Positions 46,704 through 55,907 of a stretch of 64,000 bases of DNA are shown here, piece by piece. Origin of the DNA: Timema cristinae (Eukaryota; Arthropoda; Insecta; Phasmatodea; Timematidae). The position numbers were made by a program, and so were the translations under genes. Where the stretch lies: positions 1 to 64,000 of the forward strand of contig JBCFYV010000263.1 in the NCBI GenBank assembly GCA_039000515.1, written 5' to 3'. The stretch's first letter is position 1. Each line of letters begins with the position of its first letter. The notes beneath the pieces were generated by a model that saw nothing but the letters and a program-made list of their open reading frames with translations, was not told where the DNA came from and did not search any database.

Positions 46704-46985
46704 ATGGAGGGAGAGAGAGAATACATAGGTCCAGTCTATCACTGCAGCTATAAAATGCAAAGGGGACAAAGCCTCGGATCGTTATTGGGTGGACTCTTTC
46801 AATTTGTCAAACCGTTGTTTGTGAGGGGGGCAGAAGTGGTGGGAAAACAGATGTTACAAACAGGTTTGCACATACTTGCTGATATAGTCACACAGGAACT
46901 GGGCCAAAAATTCGGTGATATAGTAAAAAACCACGTCACTCAAGTGGTCGAGGGACGCAGCTTAAAAAGGGAAAAAAAAGCGTAA
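46704..46985 (+). CDS. Small pVI-like membrane-active virion protein
   Basis: Ninety-three codons, intact from ATG 46704 to TAA. Residues about 17-30 read KMQRGQSLGSLLGGLF, a Gly-rich amphipathic segment. It continues with a hydrophobic helix-forming stretch (FVKPLFVRGAEVVGKQML), a second one (TGLHILADIVTQ) and a basic tail (RSLKREKKA). This layout and length match the small Polinton protein compared with adenovirus pVI, which lyses membranes on entry. The location just before the capsid gene fits. It is the best-preserved Polinton gene here. The N-terminal 15 residues are not typical and the true start may be later. Confidence 0.65.
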   Translation: MEGEREYIGPVYHCSYKMQRGQSLGSLLGGLFQFVKPLFVRGAEVVGKQMLQTGLHILADIVTQELGQKFGDIVKNHVTQVVEGRSLKREKKA

Positions 46986-47055
46986 ACGACTTCATTCGAG
47001 GTGGGTGCTAGAGCATGAGGGAAGAAGAGAGCTAAAAAAGATATTTTTGACTAAT

Positions 47056-47530
47056 TATGGAGTGTTCGAAAACAGAACTCGATCTTTTCGACGAAAAATG
47101 CATTCAAACGGTAATTAAAAATAATAAAGTTGTCGAATACAAGCCTATCACTTCCGTGGACAACGACGCTCAATTAGAGTTCTTCTGTCCCGAGGACGGT
47201 GAATATTTTCACGACCTCTCCGATTAAATGATATCTTCATATTCAACTGTTGAAAGGGGACGGGACACCGGCCGCGGCCGACAATAAAATCGGATGCGTC
47301 AACAATTTTATCCATTATTTATTTAGTCAAATCAATATCTCTAACACCGAAACACCTATTACAAGCTCGATACACAACTATTTATAAAGAGCTTATCCAG
47401 AGCATTTAACTAATTACGGCCGAGACGCCAAGACCCACCTGGTGAACGGTATGTGGTTTTTGGACACCCATGCTACTAATGGTGAACTCGCTACATCCAC
47501 AGAAAACAAAGACTTCAACATCTAACTCGT
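47056..47530 (+). pseudogene. Polinton major capsid protein, N-terminal part (F54H12.2-like)
   Basis: ATG at 47056 opens 56 codons including TELDLFDEKC, NKVVEYKPITS, AQLEFFCPEDG and YFHDLSD, then TAA at 47225. In a shifted frame the protein resumes as GCVNNFIHYLFSQINIS, then HNYL, RAYPEHLTNYGRDAK and NGMWFLDT to about 47465. These are the conserved first strands of the double jelly-roll capsid protein that insect annotations call F54H12.2-like. Roughly 150 residues are recognisable, and the larger C-terminal part is missing because the protease follows almost at once. Confidence 0.7.
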
Positions 47531-47534
47531 CCAA

Positions 47535-47885
47535 CTTTATTTGTGATCAATCTAGACCCCCAAACTAAACTCAGCTCCCATTGGGTGGTTTTATATTTTT
47601 CCAAATTTGGGGAGTATTTTGATACATATGCCAGACGAACGAGCCTAGCGGTGACTAGACTCATGAATAAACACTAGAGACGATGGACGTACAACAAAAA
47701 GCGACTCCAAGCCATAGCGTCGTGTGTGGTGGCCACTATTGCTGCCTGTATGCCATTGCCAAGGCCGTCGGCTGGAGCCTGAGGAGATTCACAAACCTGT
47801 TCTACACCACTGACTTTTGCAAGAACGACCGACTAGCTGTCATGCTGTTCTAACGTCACTTTGGCAGATGTATAAGCTGTATGCG
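47535..47885 (+). pseudogene. Adenain-like cysteine protease, frameshifted
   Basis: In one plus-strand frame 47544-47640 reads FVINLDPQTKLSSHWVVLYF, carrying the catalytic His (in SSHWV), followed by FGEYFDTYA with the catalytic acidic residue. YNKKRLQAIAS follows at about 47692. A frame change then gives VVCGGHYCCLYAIAKA at about 47725-47770, containing the catalytic Cys, and NDRLAVMLF near 47830. The His-Asp-Cys order and spacing are those of C5 (adenovirus-type) proteases, which process capsid proteins in adenoviruses and Polintons. The N-terminal part is lost. Confidence 0.75.
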
Positions 47886-48035
47886 CACGGGTGCCCAAAC
47901 GTGTGTTCCAGCATTGGATATAAGAGGTATACTAGAATTTTATTTAATCATTTGTATTCAATTACCTGACAGGTGAACATCATCATGTTGGCCATCTTTG
48001 ATTTTTAATTTATCGTTAACTCAAAAAAGAAGTGG

Positions 48036-48446
48036 GTGGTCACTGAGCTAGCGATAGCCTTCATCGACGAGAAACAATCCTCTTGCTATCAATTCAATAA
48101 AACCAATGGAAGTTCTTACTCCAAATTGGTTCCAATTCTAAATCAAAATTCAAATAAGACCACAGTACCTTACGCATATATTAAACAAATAGTCAATTTA
48201 TTTTCCCGTCTCACAGGGCGGATATTCATCCTTTTACGCGGGGACTATAAATGTCCCTTTGTAGATTTGATCAACTCCAATTGTTTATGTTCCACTCCTT
48301 GTCACGACATCACCACGTGCGCGTATAAAAATGCAAACACCTTAGCACAATTCGTCAGATTTCACAGCGCCAAGAAATTGCATCAATTTTGTCCAATCAC
48401 TGAAGAAGACAACGACGATAGTAGTTTTAATTGTGATGATTGTTGA
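48036..48446 (+). CDS. Possible second 'VDFQGF'-family protein, N-truncated
   Basis: A 136-codon frame opens at GTG-less sequence with no good ATG, implying a lost N-terminus. The order KWVVTELAIAFIDE, then LTGRIFILLRGDYKCP, then CHDITTCAYKNANTLAQFV parallels the sense of the protein at 43.2-43.7 kb (Glu-Leu/Cys-x-x, aromatic strand, C-x-x-H, CA-x-x-Asn-Ala). The tail is acidic (EEDNDDSSFNCDDC). Upstream, sequence near 47990-48030 may be its broken start. Similarity is a pattern judgement, so the family call is tentative. Confidence 0.4.
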   Translation: MVTELAIAFIDEKQSSCYQFNKTNGSSYSKLVPILNQNSNKTTVPYAYIKQIVNLFSRLTGRIFILLRGDYKCPFVDLINSNCLCSTPCHDITTCAYKNANTLAQFVRFHSAKKLHQFCPITEEDNDDSSFNCDDC

Positions 48447-48639
48447 TTACAGGTCATCAGTCTAGACGTAGACAGCGATGGCGAAGTTGACGTGCAGCTG
48501 TAATTTGGCGGAGGATCATCTCCCGTCCGATCGACCATCGTCATCTTCATTGGCGACCACGGCTTTCCATCTAAATGAAAAACATTAACACACACGTAGT
48601 GTTGGGCCTCTTTCCTAACAGCAATCTTTACGCTCACGT

Positions 48640-49010
48640 GATGTTTTCGTCAAATTCCAAGCGTCTGATTCTCACCATCCTATAATTTAACTTTTTCATC
48701 AAAGAATTGCCGTTTTGGTTCAATTGTGTGGTGAATTTTGTAAACTTTGAGTCAAACATGGACGACTATAGTTGTGAAAAAACTTTTCGGCTTGTGGAAA
48801 TTGAGCCAGAGTGAAAAATCATTCAGATATACTTGTCTACAGACGAATTAAAAACTCTTTATGGTCTTCAACAATACATCACACGCCACGTAAAATATTT
48901 CATTCATCCTAATGTATCGGTATTCATAGACAATGTTCTCACCTCTAAATCGTTTGTTGACCCATCCGATTCTATCCCATATTTTGACTAGCTATTGTTG
49001 TTCGACGATC
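48640..49010 (+). pseudogene. Unidentified decayed ORF at the Polinton's right side
   Basis: From an ATG at about 48758 the frame reads MDDYSCEKTFRLVEIEPE, a TGA, then DELKTLYGLQQYITRHVK and VFIDNVLTSKSFVDPSDSIP before a stop. Composition is protein-like with only two interruptions in 250 bases, and it follows the other Polinton genes on the same strand. I do not recognise it. Confidence 0.35.
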
Positions 49011-49019
49011 TTTGTACTT

Positions 49020-50420
49020 TCATGCATAGCAAAAATAAATGGTGAAAAATATGTTTTTTTTATCATAATAATAAAATGTGTAAAAATATGTATTCATCTT
49101 TAATTTCTAGTAATATTTCCCTCCGATTTAAATGATATATTTGTAGTAAGAGACATATACTTTTTTTTAAATACGAGATGGTGGATCTGTTGAAAATAAA
49201 AAATATAATAAGCACTGTAAATCAATATCGTTAGTTATAATATAATATAATATATAAGAATATAATTTTTAATGTGACTTTAACATTTCTAATAACATAA
49301 GTAAAAATGACAATGTTTATTACGAAAGAGTGCAATTACATAGTACTAGGTTATTGCAACGAATTACTAATGTGCATCGGTGTATTGGTCAGTACGGTGT
49401 TTCGTGAGTAATTAAATCTTATAACAATTTGATATCGATCTAAATATGACTTAATTAAAAATCATAACAACTAGTGTATTAGCGGATATGATGTCTCGTG
49501 CGTCGTACAACATTAATAGACGTCAAAATAAAACGTCACAATTTTACGACATCACATTTTTGTGACGTCACGGAAATACGTCACAGAATAATCCATCTCA
49601 CCTTCAATATTCGTATTTCCGGAACAAAGCTGGGCTATTACTACTTATATCATGTTTTGAATTAAGGCTACCTGAAATTTTAAACACTCACATGACGAGT
49701 AAATTCCTATCCGTCCCCTCTACCTGGTTAGATGAACACGTGAAATATGAGACTGACCATGACGTAAACGTTGCTAAACAGTTTATAAGATCTCAGAATC
49801 ATTTCTCATGACTGGATTGATCTATACTAAAGCCAACACTGATGGGCGGACGGATGGAGGGAGTGTGGTGGAAGAGATGGGCAGTTGCACAAAGGATTTA
49901 GACATATCCGGTCTGGTTTATCGGGGATGGTAGAGCTAGCGTTCAACAACCAAGCACGTATGTGACGGTGTAATTTTTCTATCGTCCTTATTCATATCTA
50001 CGAAATGAAAGTATGCGCATAGTCAGGCTTGGAGGTTAAACGGGGAAAATACAAAAAGTCTTCTAAAAGTACTATTACATCTTAAATATAGAGTATTTTC
50101 TTTAAATTGAAATATATTCCCCTAGCTTTGAAAGACACAGAATATTCCAGTTTTGAAAACATTTTTCCTAATAGGTTTTATAAAAGAGTCAAAAGGGAAT
50201 GAAGACTTCAGTTAATCATTGGAAGACTATTTTGACAAGACAGTTAAATCGGTGATGGTGTGTCTTGGCTGATCCCGAGAGCGTTTATTAACATTGGTCA
50301 TTAAAACAGAATTTTCTTGATATATTAAAATACCAAATTTAAAATGTTATAAATGAACAAACACAAGTTCAAAAATTCTTCTTAATGTGTAAGAATTAAA
50401 ATTAAAAAAAAAATAAAAAT
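49020..50420. other. AT-rich DNA with a cluster of ACGTCA motifs
   Basis: No gene is recognised. At about 49519-49583 several ACGTCA/TGACGT motifs lie close together (AGACGTCAAAA, AACGTCACAA, TTGTGACGTCACGG, TACGTCACAG), the central one forming the CRE-like palindrome TGACGTCA. The cluster may mark regulatory DNA or the Polinton's right end; both are guesses. Confidence 0.4.
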
Positions 50421-50422
50421 AA

Positions 50423-50426
<4 letters not shown>

Positions 50427-50497
<71 letters not shown>
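50427..50497. repeat. (TA)n microsatellite
   Basis: About 35 consecutive TA dinucleotides following an A-rich stretch. Confidence 0.97.
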
Positions 50498-50501
<4 letters not shown>

Positions 50502-50504
50502 AAA

Positions 50505-51495
50505 TCGTACAAACACTCTAATTTAGTGTAATGACTTGGAATAAAATTAAAAAATAAATGGCACGACATAATCGCACAAACTTTTTTAAATTGTTCATTA
50601 TAGGTTCAAAGAAAATTTTCAAAAATGTGTTTTCATTAAACTACCCTCAAATTAATTTTACTCATAGACACAATCACTTCACTTTGGTAGTCACAATAAT
50701 CTCTCCTTATGTATAAAACTTAAACCAAATGGATCAAATAAATATAGAAAATTAAAATTTCAAATTAAATTAATGTATTTGTAAACTACCCTAAAATCAT
50801 TAGTCATTTGTAAAAATAAAAACATATTCTTATTTATCATGAAAACCTTTTCACAGAATCCCATTTTGAATTCAATCTTCAAGGTAATTTTCCCAAACAT
50901 TCAAATATGATATAATTTTTTGTGAGTAAACTACCCTTAAATTAATTTATTTTAGATATATGAAGATACATGATTAGTTATCGGTGGACTATAAAATTTT
51001 ACCTATAACAATTTTGAATAAAATCACACAAGCATTTTTTATAAAAATATTCACATTTAATAAAAAGTAATTTGTAAATTAGCCTTAACCAAATTTTGTC
51101 CCGAAACAAGTAAAGACTGTTATTTATCATGTCAAAAGCTCCTAAAATAACCATTTGGAACCAAATCTCTAGAGCCATTTGTAAATAATTAATGTTTTTG
51201 AAAAATCAGTCATCATTTAACTACCCTTCAATGAATATTTGCACCAAAATCAATAATATAGTAAATGCTATTTGTCATGTCAAACAAATCATAGATATAA
51301 ATTTTAAATAAAGTCTTTGGAGACATTTTCAAAAAAAAAATTGAATTCATTAAAATACTTATCAGTAAATTACCCTTAATTAATGGTCTAATGTAAAATA
51401 AAAATAAATTGTATGTATTTTATGCCTTATAATATCTAAATATAAAGTTTTAATAAAATCCAACAAACTATTTGGAGCCCGTGGTGGGGGCAGAC
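50505..51495. repeat. Diverged tandem repeat of about 145 bp, six or more copies
   Basis: The phrase TAAACTACCCTTAAATTAAT or a clear variant recurs with its ACTACCC core at about 50640, 50785, 50930, 51078, 51220 and 51369, that is every 142-149 bp. Between cores a second shared phrase (TATTTATCATG or TTTGTCATGTCAAA) recurs. Copies are strongly diverged, so the array is easily missed. The period is close to the length of nucleosomal DNA. Confidence 0.8.
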
Positions 51496-51499
51496 TGAC

Positions 51500-52135
51500 A
51501 GATAAACAGACAAACAGACATGCAGACAGACGTGAATGACGAATATGTAAAATCCACCTTTTTGCGTTTGAGAAAACATGAAAAGGAAAGATTCACAACA
51601 ATTTTGATCTTAAACTTTCTCATGGACTTATTCTTTATATTAGAAGTAATAAATGCATAATTTGGTAATTTGTGAAATATAATCTTACTGTTTATAAATT
51701 GTTTGCATTTACAATGTTATTTTATTCATTAAAGTAAATCTTGGTTTAAACGTGTCAAACAATGTTATTTATAATATTAAATAAAAGTTTTTATCTAGTT
51801 TATTCCAAAATTAGAGCAAAGCAACAACATACAAACTTCATAAAACAGACTATTCAAGGGTTAAGAGAGAACTGAAGCCGATGTAAATATGCTATGAAAC
51901 TCTTCCAACAAAGAGGGTCGATAGGAAAAGGAGAGGAGGGCTTAAAATAAGATTTTTAATATCCGTAAGAGAAAACTTCTTTCAACTTTTGAAGCCCCAA
52001 TTGTTACTTTCTCATGTTTAGGAAGTATGTATTTGGTATTGTGATACTGAAATAATAGAGCTCGAGATTTTGATGAAAAATTGTTTTTATATTCACGTGA
52101 GAGCATAAACATTGTTTTATCCTGTTGTTTGTTTA
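51500..52135. other. AT-rich DNA, no gene recognised
   Basis: A run of CAGACAGAC-like dinucleotide-rich sequence occurs at 51490-51530. Otherwise nothing is noticed. Confidence 0.5.
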
Positions 52136-52139
52136 CATG

Positions 52140-52245
52140 TAACCTGTTTATATATGTATCTTGTCCATATCTGTATTTATGTAGCCCATTTTTGTATTCA
52201 TGTAGCCAATATCCGTATTTATGTAACCTATTGTCGTATAATGCG
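52140..52245. repeat. Short block of the 21-bp repeat
   Basis: About five degenerate units of the form TATTTATGTAGCC preceded by CATATCTG or CATTTTTG. The same unit builds the main array 620 bp downstream. Confidence 0.75.
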
Positions 52246-52249
52246 CACC

Positions 52250-52860
52250 TTGAGGTGTACTAAGTGAATAAGACGAGCGACCAGGTAATTGATAGTAATT
52301 AATTTAATTGTTAAGATGTATTTAATAATATGTAAACGTAATACAGGAAGGTGTGACTAAGGTATCATTGGGTATAGGTAGTAACAAAGTTAAGTTACTG
52401 TAGACTAGCTATTATTGGGGCTACGTGACTTGAAACACAGCCACTATTCAAAGTGCGCAAATAGGTCCATTAAGAGTAAACATTGGAAACTACCCGGGTC
52501 ACATGTTGTCCCCTGATGTTCCAAAAGACCACACAGTTACACCACTTGTACTACGTAGAATGAAAATTCTAAAAATAAACAAGAGGACTTTATAAACCCT
52601 GTAAATTGAGCTTGCGGGTGGACAGAATTTAAAGAAGCTTACTCGCTCAAGCAGATAGATATTATCTGAATTAATTTATTCTGGATTCCTTGTTGAAAAT
52701 ACTTGTACTTTAGAAGTAATAAATAGTTAATCTATCATATTACTTTGTACGAGTTTATCTTCTGACTCTAAGATTCGAGGTTCCTATCAAGGATTTAGAG
52801 TTGCAGAGAATCAAACGTTCCTATCCTCCAGTTCCTGGAACTGATCACTCGGGGATACGA
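52250..52860. other. Unassigned spacer between 21-bp repeat blocks
   Basis: Moderate GC, no domain-bearing frame. It may be an insertion into an originally continuous repeat array, since the repeat resumes at its right end. Confidence 0.4.
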
Positions 52861-52862
52861 CA

Positions 52863-53435
52863 CTATATTTGTATTTATGTAACCTATATTTGTATTTTTG
52901 TAACCTATATCTGTATTTATGTAGTTTATATCTGTATTTATGTGGTCTATATTTGTATTTATGTAGGCTATATTTGTATTTATGTAGTTTATATCTGTAT
53001 TTATGTAACCTATATTTGTATTTTTGTAACCTATATCTGTATTTATGTAGTTTATATCTGTATTTATGTAGCCTATATTTGTATTTTTGTAACCTATATC
53101 TGTATTTATGTAGTTTATATCTGTATTTATGTGGTCTATATTTGTATTTATGTAGCCTATATTTGTATTTATGTAGCCTATATTTATATTTATGTAGCCT
53201 ATATTTGTATTTTTGTAACCTATATCTGTATTTATGTAGTTTATATCTGTATTTATGTGGTCTATATTTGTATTTATGTAGTCTATATTTATATTTATGT
53301 AGCCTATATTTGTATTTATGTAGCCCATATTTGTATTTATGTAGCCTATATCTGTATTTATGTAGGCTATATCTGTATTTATGTAGGCTATATCTGTATT
53401 TATGTAGACTATGTATACATTTATGTAATATATAT
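52863..53435. repeat. 21-bp minisatellite, about 27 copies
   Basis: The unit CTATATTTGTATTTATGTARY repeats every 21 bp. As 21 is a multiple of three, long frames stay open on both strands: seven-residue repeats YICIYVV and LYLYLCS on plus, and INTDIGY on minus. None has a plausible start context or family, and the mutually exclusive frames argue against coding. Confidence 0.93.
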
Positions 53436-53637
53436 TAGTTAAAATAAAAGATATAACTGGACACGGGAATTGGACGAGGAACCTATGGCTCAACGTAACT
53501 TAACCCTACCACTGAGTTATTCAGGATTTGCCCCATGCTAATAATCCTTCTGAATTCGTAGATCAAGTCAGAGCCTGTGATATTAATTGATCACGTCTGA
53601 CGATTTGCACCCGTCCATCACAAACTTAGCCTTTAGC

Positions 53638-53765
53638 TATGGATGAAGAATGACCCTAAGCACGGAGAGAATTCTGGATAACTCAGTGGTAGAGCATTGG
53701 TGTGCTAAGTCAAAGATCCCAGGTTTGATTTCAGTATCTAGGCTTCATTTTTACACCAATTTAAA
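53638..53765 (+). repeat. tRNA-derived SINE, family A
   Basis: Head GAATGACCCTAAGCACGG, A box TAACTCAGTGG at 53679-53689, B box GGTTTGATTTC at 53722-53732. It has the same arrangement as the copy at 33.75 kb. Degenerate B box, so probably inactive. Confidence 0.75.
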
Positions 53766-53849
53766 TTAATTGAATTATTGACTTCTCCATACGGACATTT
53801 CCGTAATTACAATGATTTACAACCTATGTTTTGATATACATTGTATGTA

Positions 53850-54075
53850 TGTATGTATGATTGTATATATTTATGTAACATAGGTATGTATTTATGTAGC
53901 CTAGGTATGTATTTATGTAGCCTAGGTATGTATTTATGTAGCCTATGTATTAATTTATAGGTTATATTTATGTATATGTATGTATGTGTCTAAATAATTT
54001 TGTAAGAATGTAGGCCATATTTGTATGAATCTAGCCTATGTTTGTATGCATGTAGCCTATGTTCATATTAATGTA
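53850..54075. repeat. Third block of the 21-bp repeat, diverged
   Basis: Units such as GTATGTATTTATGTAGCCTA are repeated about eight times with drift (TAGGTATG variants). They share the TATTTATGTAGCC core with the arrays at 52.14 and 52.86 kb. Confidence 0.8.
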
Positions 54076-54249
54076 TATTATGTTTTCATGTATTCATATA
54101 AATTAAACGTATTTTATGCAAAGCAATAAACAAAAAAAGGCATTTTAGTCGTAAACAAATGTTTGTAATATAATATATAATAAAACTACTGAGTTGGAGA
54201 TATCCTGAAATTATCAAGTTGATCCACATTATTTTAGCACTATCAGAGA

Positions 54250-54330
54250 AGAATCAAACAGACAAAGCTATTATTTATGCTTTTTGTGGGGATTACTCCA
54301 TCTAGATATCATATTCAGGTGTCAATTTTA
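54250..54330 (+). repeat. Dispersed repeat shared with 33.64 kb
   Basis: AGCTATTATTTATGCTTTTT, GATTACTCCATCTAGATATC: same string as at 33.64-33.73 kb. Confidence 0.7.
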
Positions 54331-54803
54331 AATTTTTAGACTATTAGTAAAGTAATGCCCAATACAATTTCTCTGCTACTTTTAAAACAAAGTGTTGGTC
54401 TGTATCTTTCTATGTCTGTAGGTAGTCTAAGATCATTGTGTGACGTTGTCACAGACATAATGCAAACATGGACGATCTGGCTCACCTGATCTGGTCCCCT
54501 TTGACTGGGCTGGATCTCGACTTCATGAAACACGCACACTCAACTCCACTCAACATCACGCGGCTTACTGACCGCCCGTGGCTCGAGGCCCGATTAGAGC
54601 AAGACTCGGACAATTGAACGTCAAGATGCGCTAACCCGTATGCGCCGACGGTTGTGTTCGAGTGAAACAAGACTCATCCACCGGCGCGTGATTTGAAATT
54701 ATCACGAGAATAATCGAGACTTCTGCCGAAGCAACGTACACCCCTCTCCCTTCGTCCCAGTGTGATTCCCGCCGTTTGTGAACACGTGATTGACTTTGTA
54801 CAG

Positions 54804-54837
54804 TATATAACGGCTGGACTGTGTAGTGATGTCACTC
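54804..54837 (+). promoter_or_regulatory. LTR core promoter: TATA box and initiator
   Basis: TATATAA at 54804-54810 is followed 22 bp later by TCACTC at 54832-54837, close to the arthropod initiator pattern. The likely start is the A at 54834, 30 bp from the TATA box. Identical copy in the 3' LTR at 61284-61317. Confidence 0.65.
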
Positions 54838-55079
54838 ATTTCTCTGCACTCGATTAGGTGAGACACTTGTCTTAGATTTAGACGTAGGTCGTTGTTCGAC
54901 GTTTTCTAAATTATGTTTGGGTTAAATTGTTCAAAATTTAAGTTTCAACTTTAAATATAAATCATGATTACTAATAGCTATATTTCTCTGAGACTGCAGG
55001 ATTTGCCTGTCAGCCATTATGGTTTATGCGCTAGCTTTTTTCTTTGTACTTAACGTTGTGTCCGCCTCACGGACGGGTT

Positions 55080-55149
55080 GGAACTTTAGCATGGCGCCAT
55101 CTTGGGGCGCTAATGGAACTTTAGCATGTCGCCATCTTGGGGCGCTAAT
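55080..55149 (+). repeat. 35-bp direct duplication in the LTR with YY1-like motif
   Basis: GGAACTTTAGCATGKCGCCA followed by TCTTGGGGCGCTAAT occurs twice in tandem (55080, 55115). Each copy contains GCCATCTTGG, resembling the YY1/Pho binding site, and GGCGC symmetry. It lies downstream of the predicted start, so it would act as a transcribed or downstream element. Same duplication at 61560-61629. Confidence 0.8.
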
Positions 55150-55661
55150 TATTTCTGTTTAACGTGTAACTTATTTTAAAATAGTTGTTCTGCTTGCTAA
55201 AAGTTAAAGATTTGTTACGATTGTGATTCTTTTTAAATTGTTACTCAACTCGGGGGGGCGCGAGCCCGTGCACCCAGCACATTGGTCATTACAATAATAA
55301 TAATTAGATTGAACTAATTTGATTGGGATCTATTGTAACAGGTTAGGTTTAGGTAAATCATTTTCTCTGTGGCGCCTTATAATGGCAGTCTATTATAAAA
55401 CTTCATACTTATGTCAATATAGTGTCGGCATCGCCAGGTCGTGTAGACCTATACATATTACTTGTATTTAACTTTCCTGCCAGGTTAGTCGCCTTCTGCG
55501 AGGGTCAATTTAATTATGACTACGTTGGTATTAATCATTCTGTTTTCTCTTAACGACTTGGGGTCTTGCCCCTTTATTTATTGTTTACTTCGGCCCTTAT
55601 CGGCCAGTCACTCGACTTTCCTAGAGTGCCTCGCTCTTGTATGTCTGCTAGTTGTTTGTAG

Positions 55662-55672
55662 AATAAAATAAA
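55662..55672 (+). terminator. Polyadenylation signals in the LTR
   Basis: Two overlapping AATAAA hexamers (55662 and 55667), the only strong pair near the LTR end. Cleavage would fall about 15-30 bases on. The copy that would act is in the 3' LTR at about 62142. Confidence 0.6.
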
Positions 55673-55745
55673 CTCTCTTTAACTTACCTACCTTCTATTT
55701 ATTGAAATTTGAACCTATCAAATCATATGAAGGGGGGGGGTTACA

Positions 55746-55907
55746 AGAGAGAAGCTGCGCTACTCTGCTCTCGCAGAGTTGAGTGGGGCACTTAATAGGA
55801 TATTAGGTATAGTTAGGAGAGAAAATAGGGTCCGCCTGTCTGCAGTATTGTTGGATGATTGATATTGTACTGATTCTTGTTTGTTTATGTTTCATGACTC
55901 CGTGACC
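55746..55907 (+). other. Leader between LTR and gag, with hairpin
   Basis: No TGG-initial tRNA primer site adjoins the LTR. Instead a 7-bp hairpin (ACTCTGC, TCTC loop, GCAGAGT) lies at 55762-55779. The string GCAGAG-TT-GAGTG at 55773-55785 can pair with the predicted 5' end of the transcript, ACTC...CTCTGC (54834-54847). This is discussed as a possible self-primer. A more distant TGGGGCAC at 55784 is an alternative, weak tRNA site. Confidence 0.4.

Larger units (their letters stand above)
54439..55745 (+). repeat. 5' LTR, 1307 bp
   Basis: Starts TGTGACGTTGTCACA and ends GGTTACA, giving the TG...CA termini typical of LTRs. The first 15 bases are themselves a perfect inverted repeat around GTT. 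Compared with the 3' LTR it lacks one G near 55681 and has nine rather than seven Gs before the end; no substitution was noticed. It contains promoter and polyadenylation signals described below, so U3 is about 395 bp and the R region is unusually long. Confidence 0.97.

Noticed and set aside
52795..53493. Three long ORFs (189-232 codons) as membrane or repeat proteins
   Set aside because: All are alternative readings of the same 21-bp repeat on both strands.
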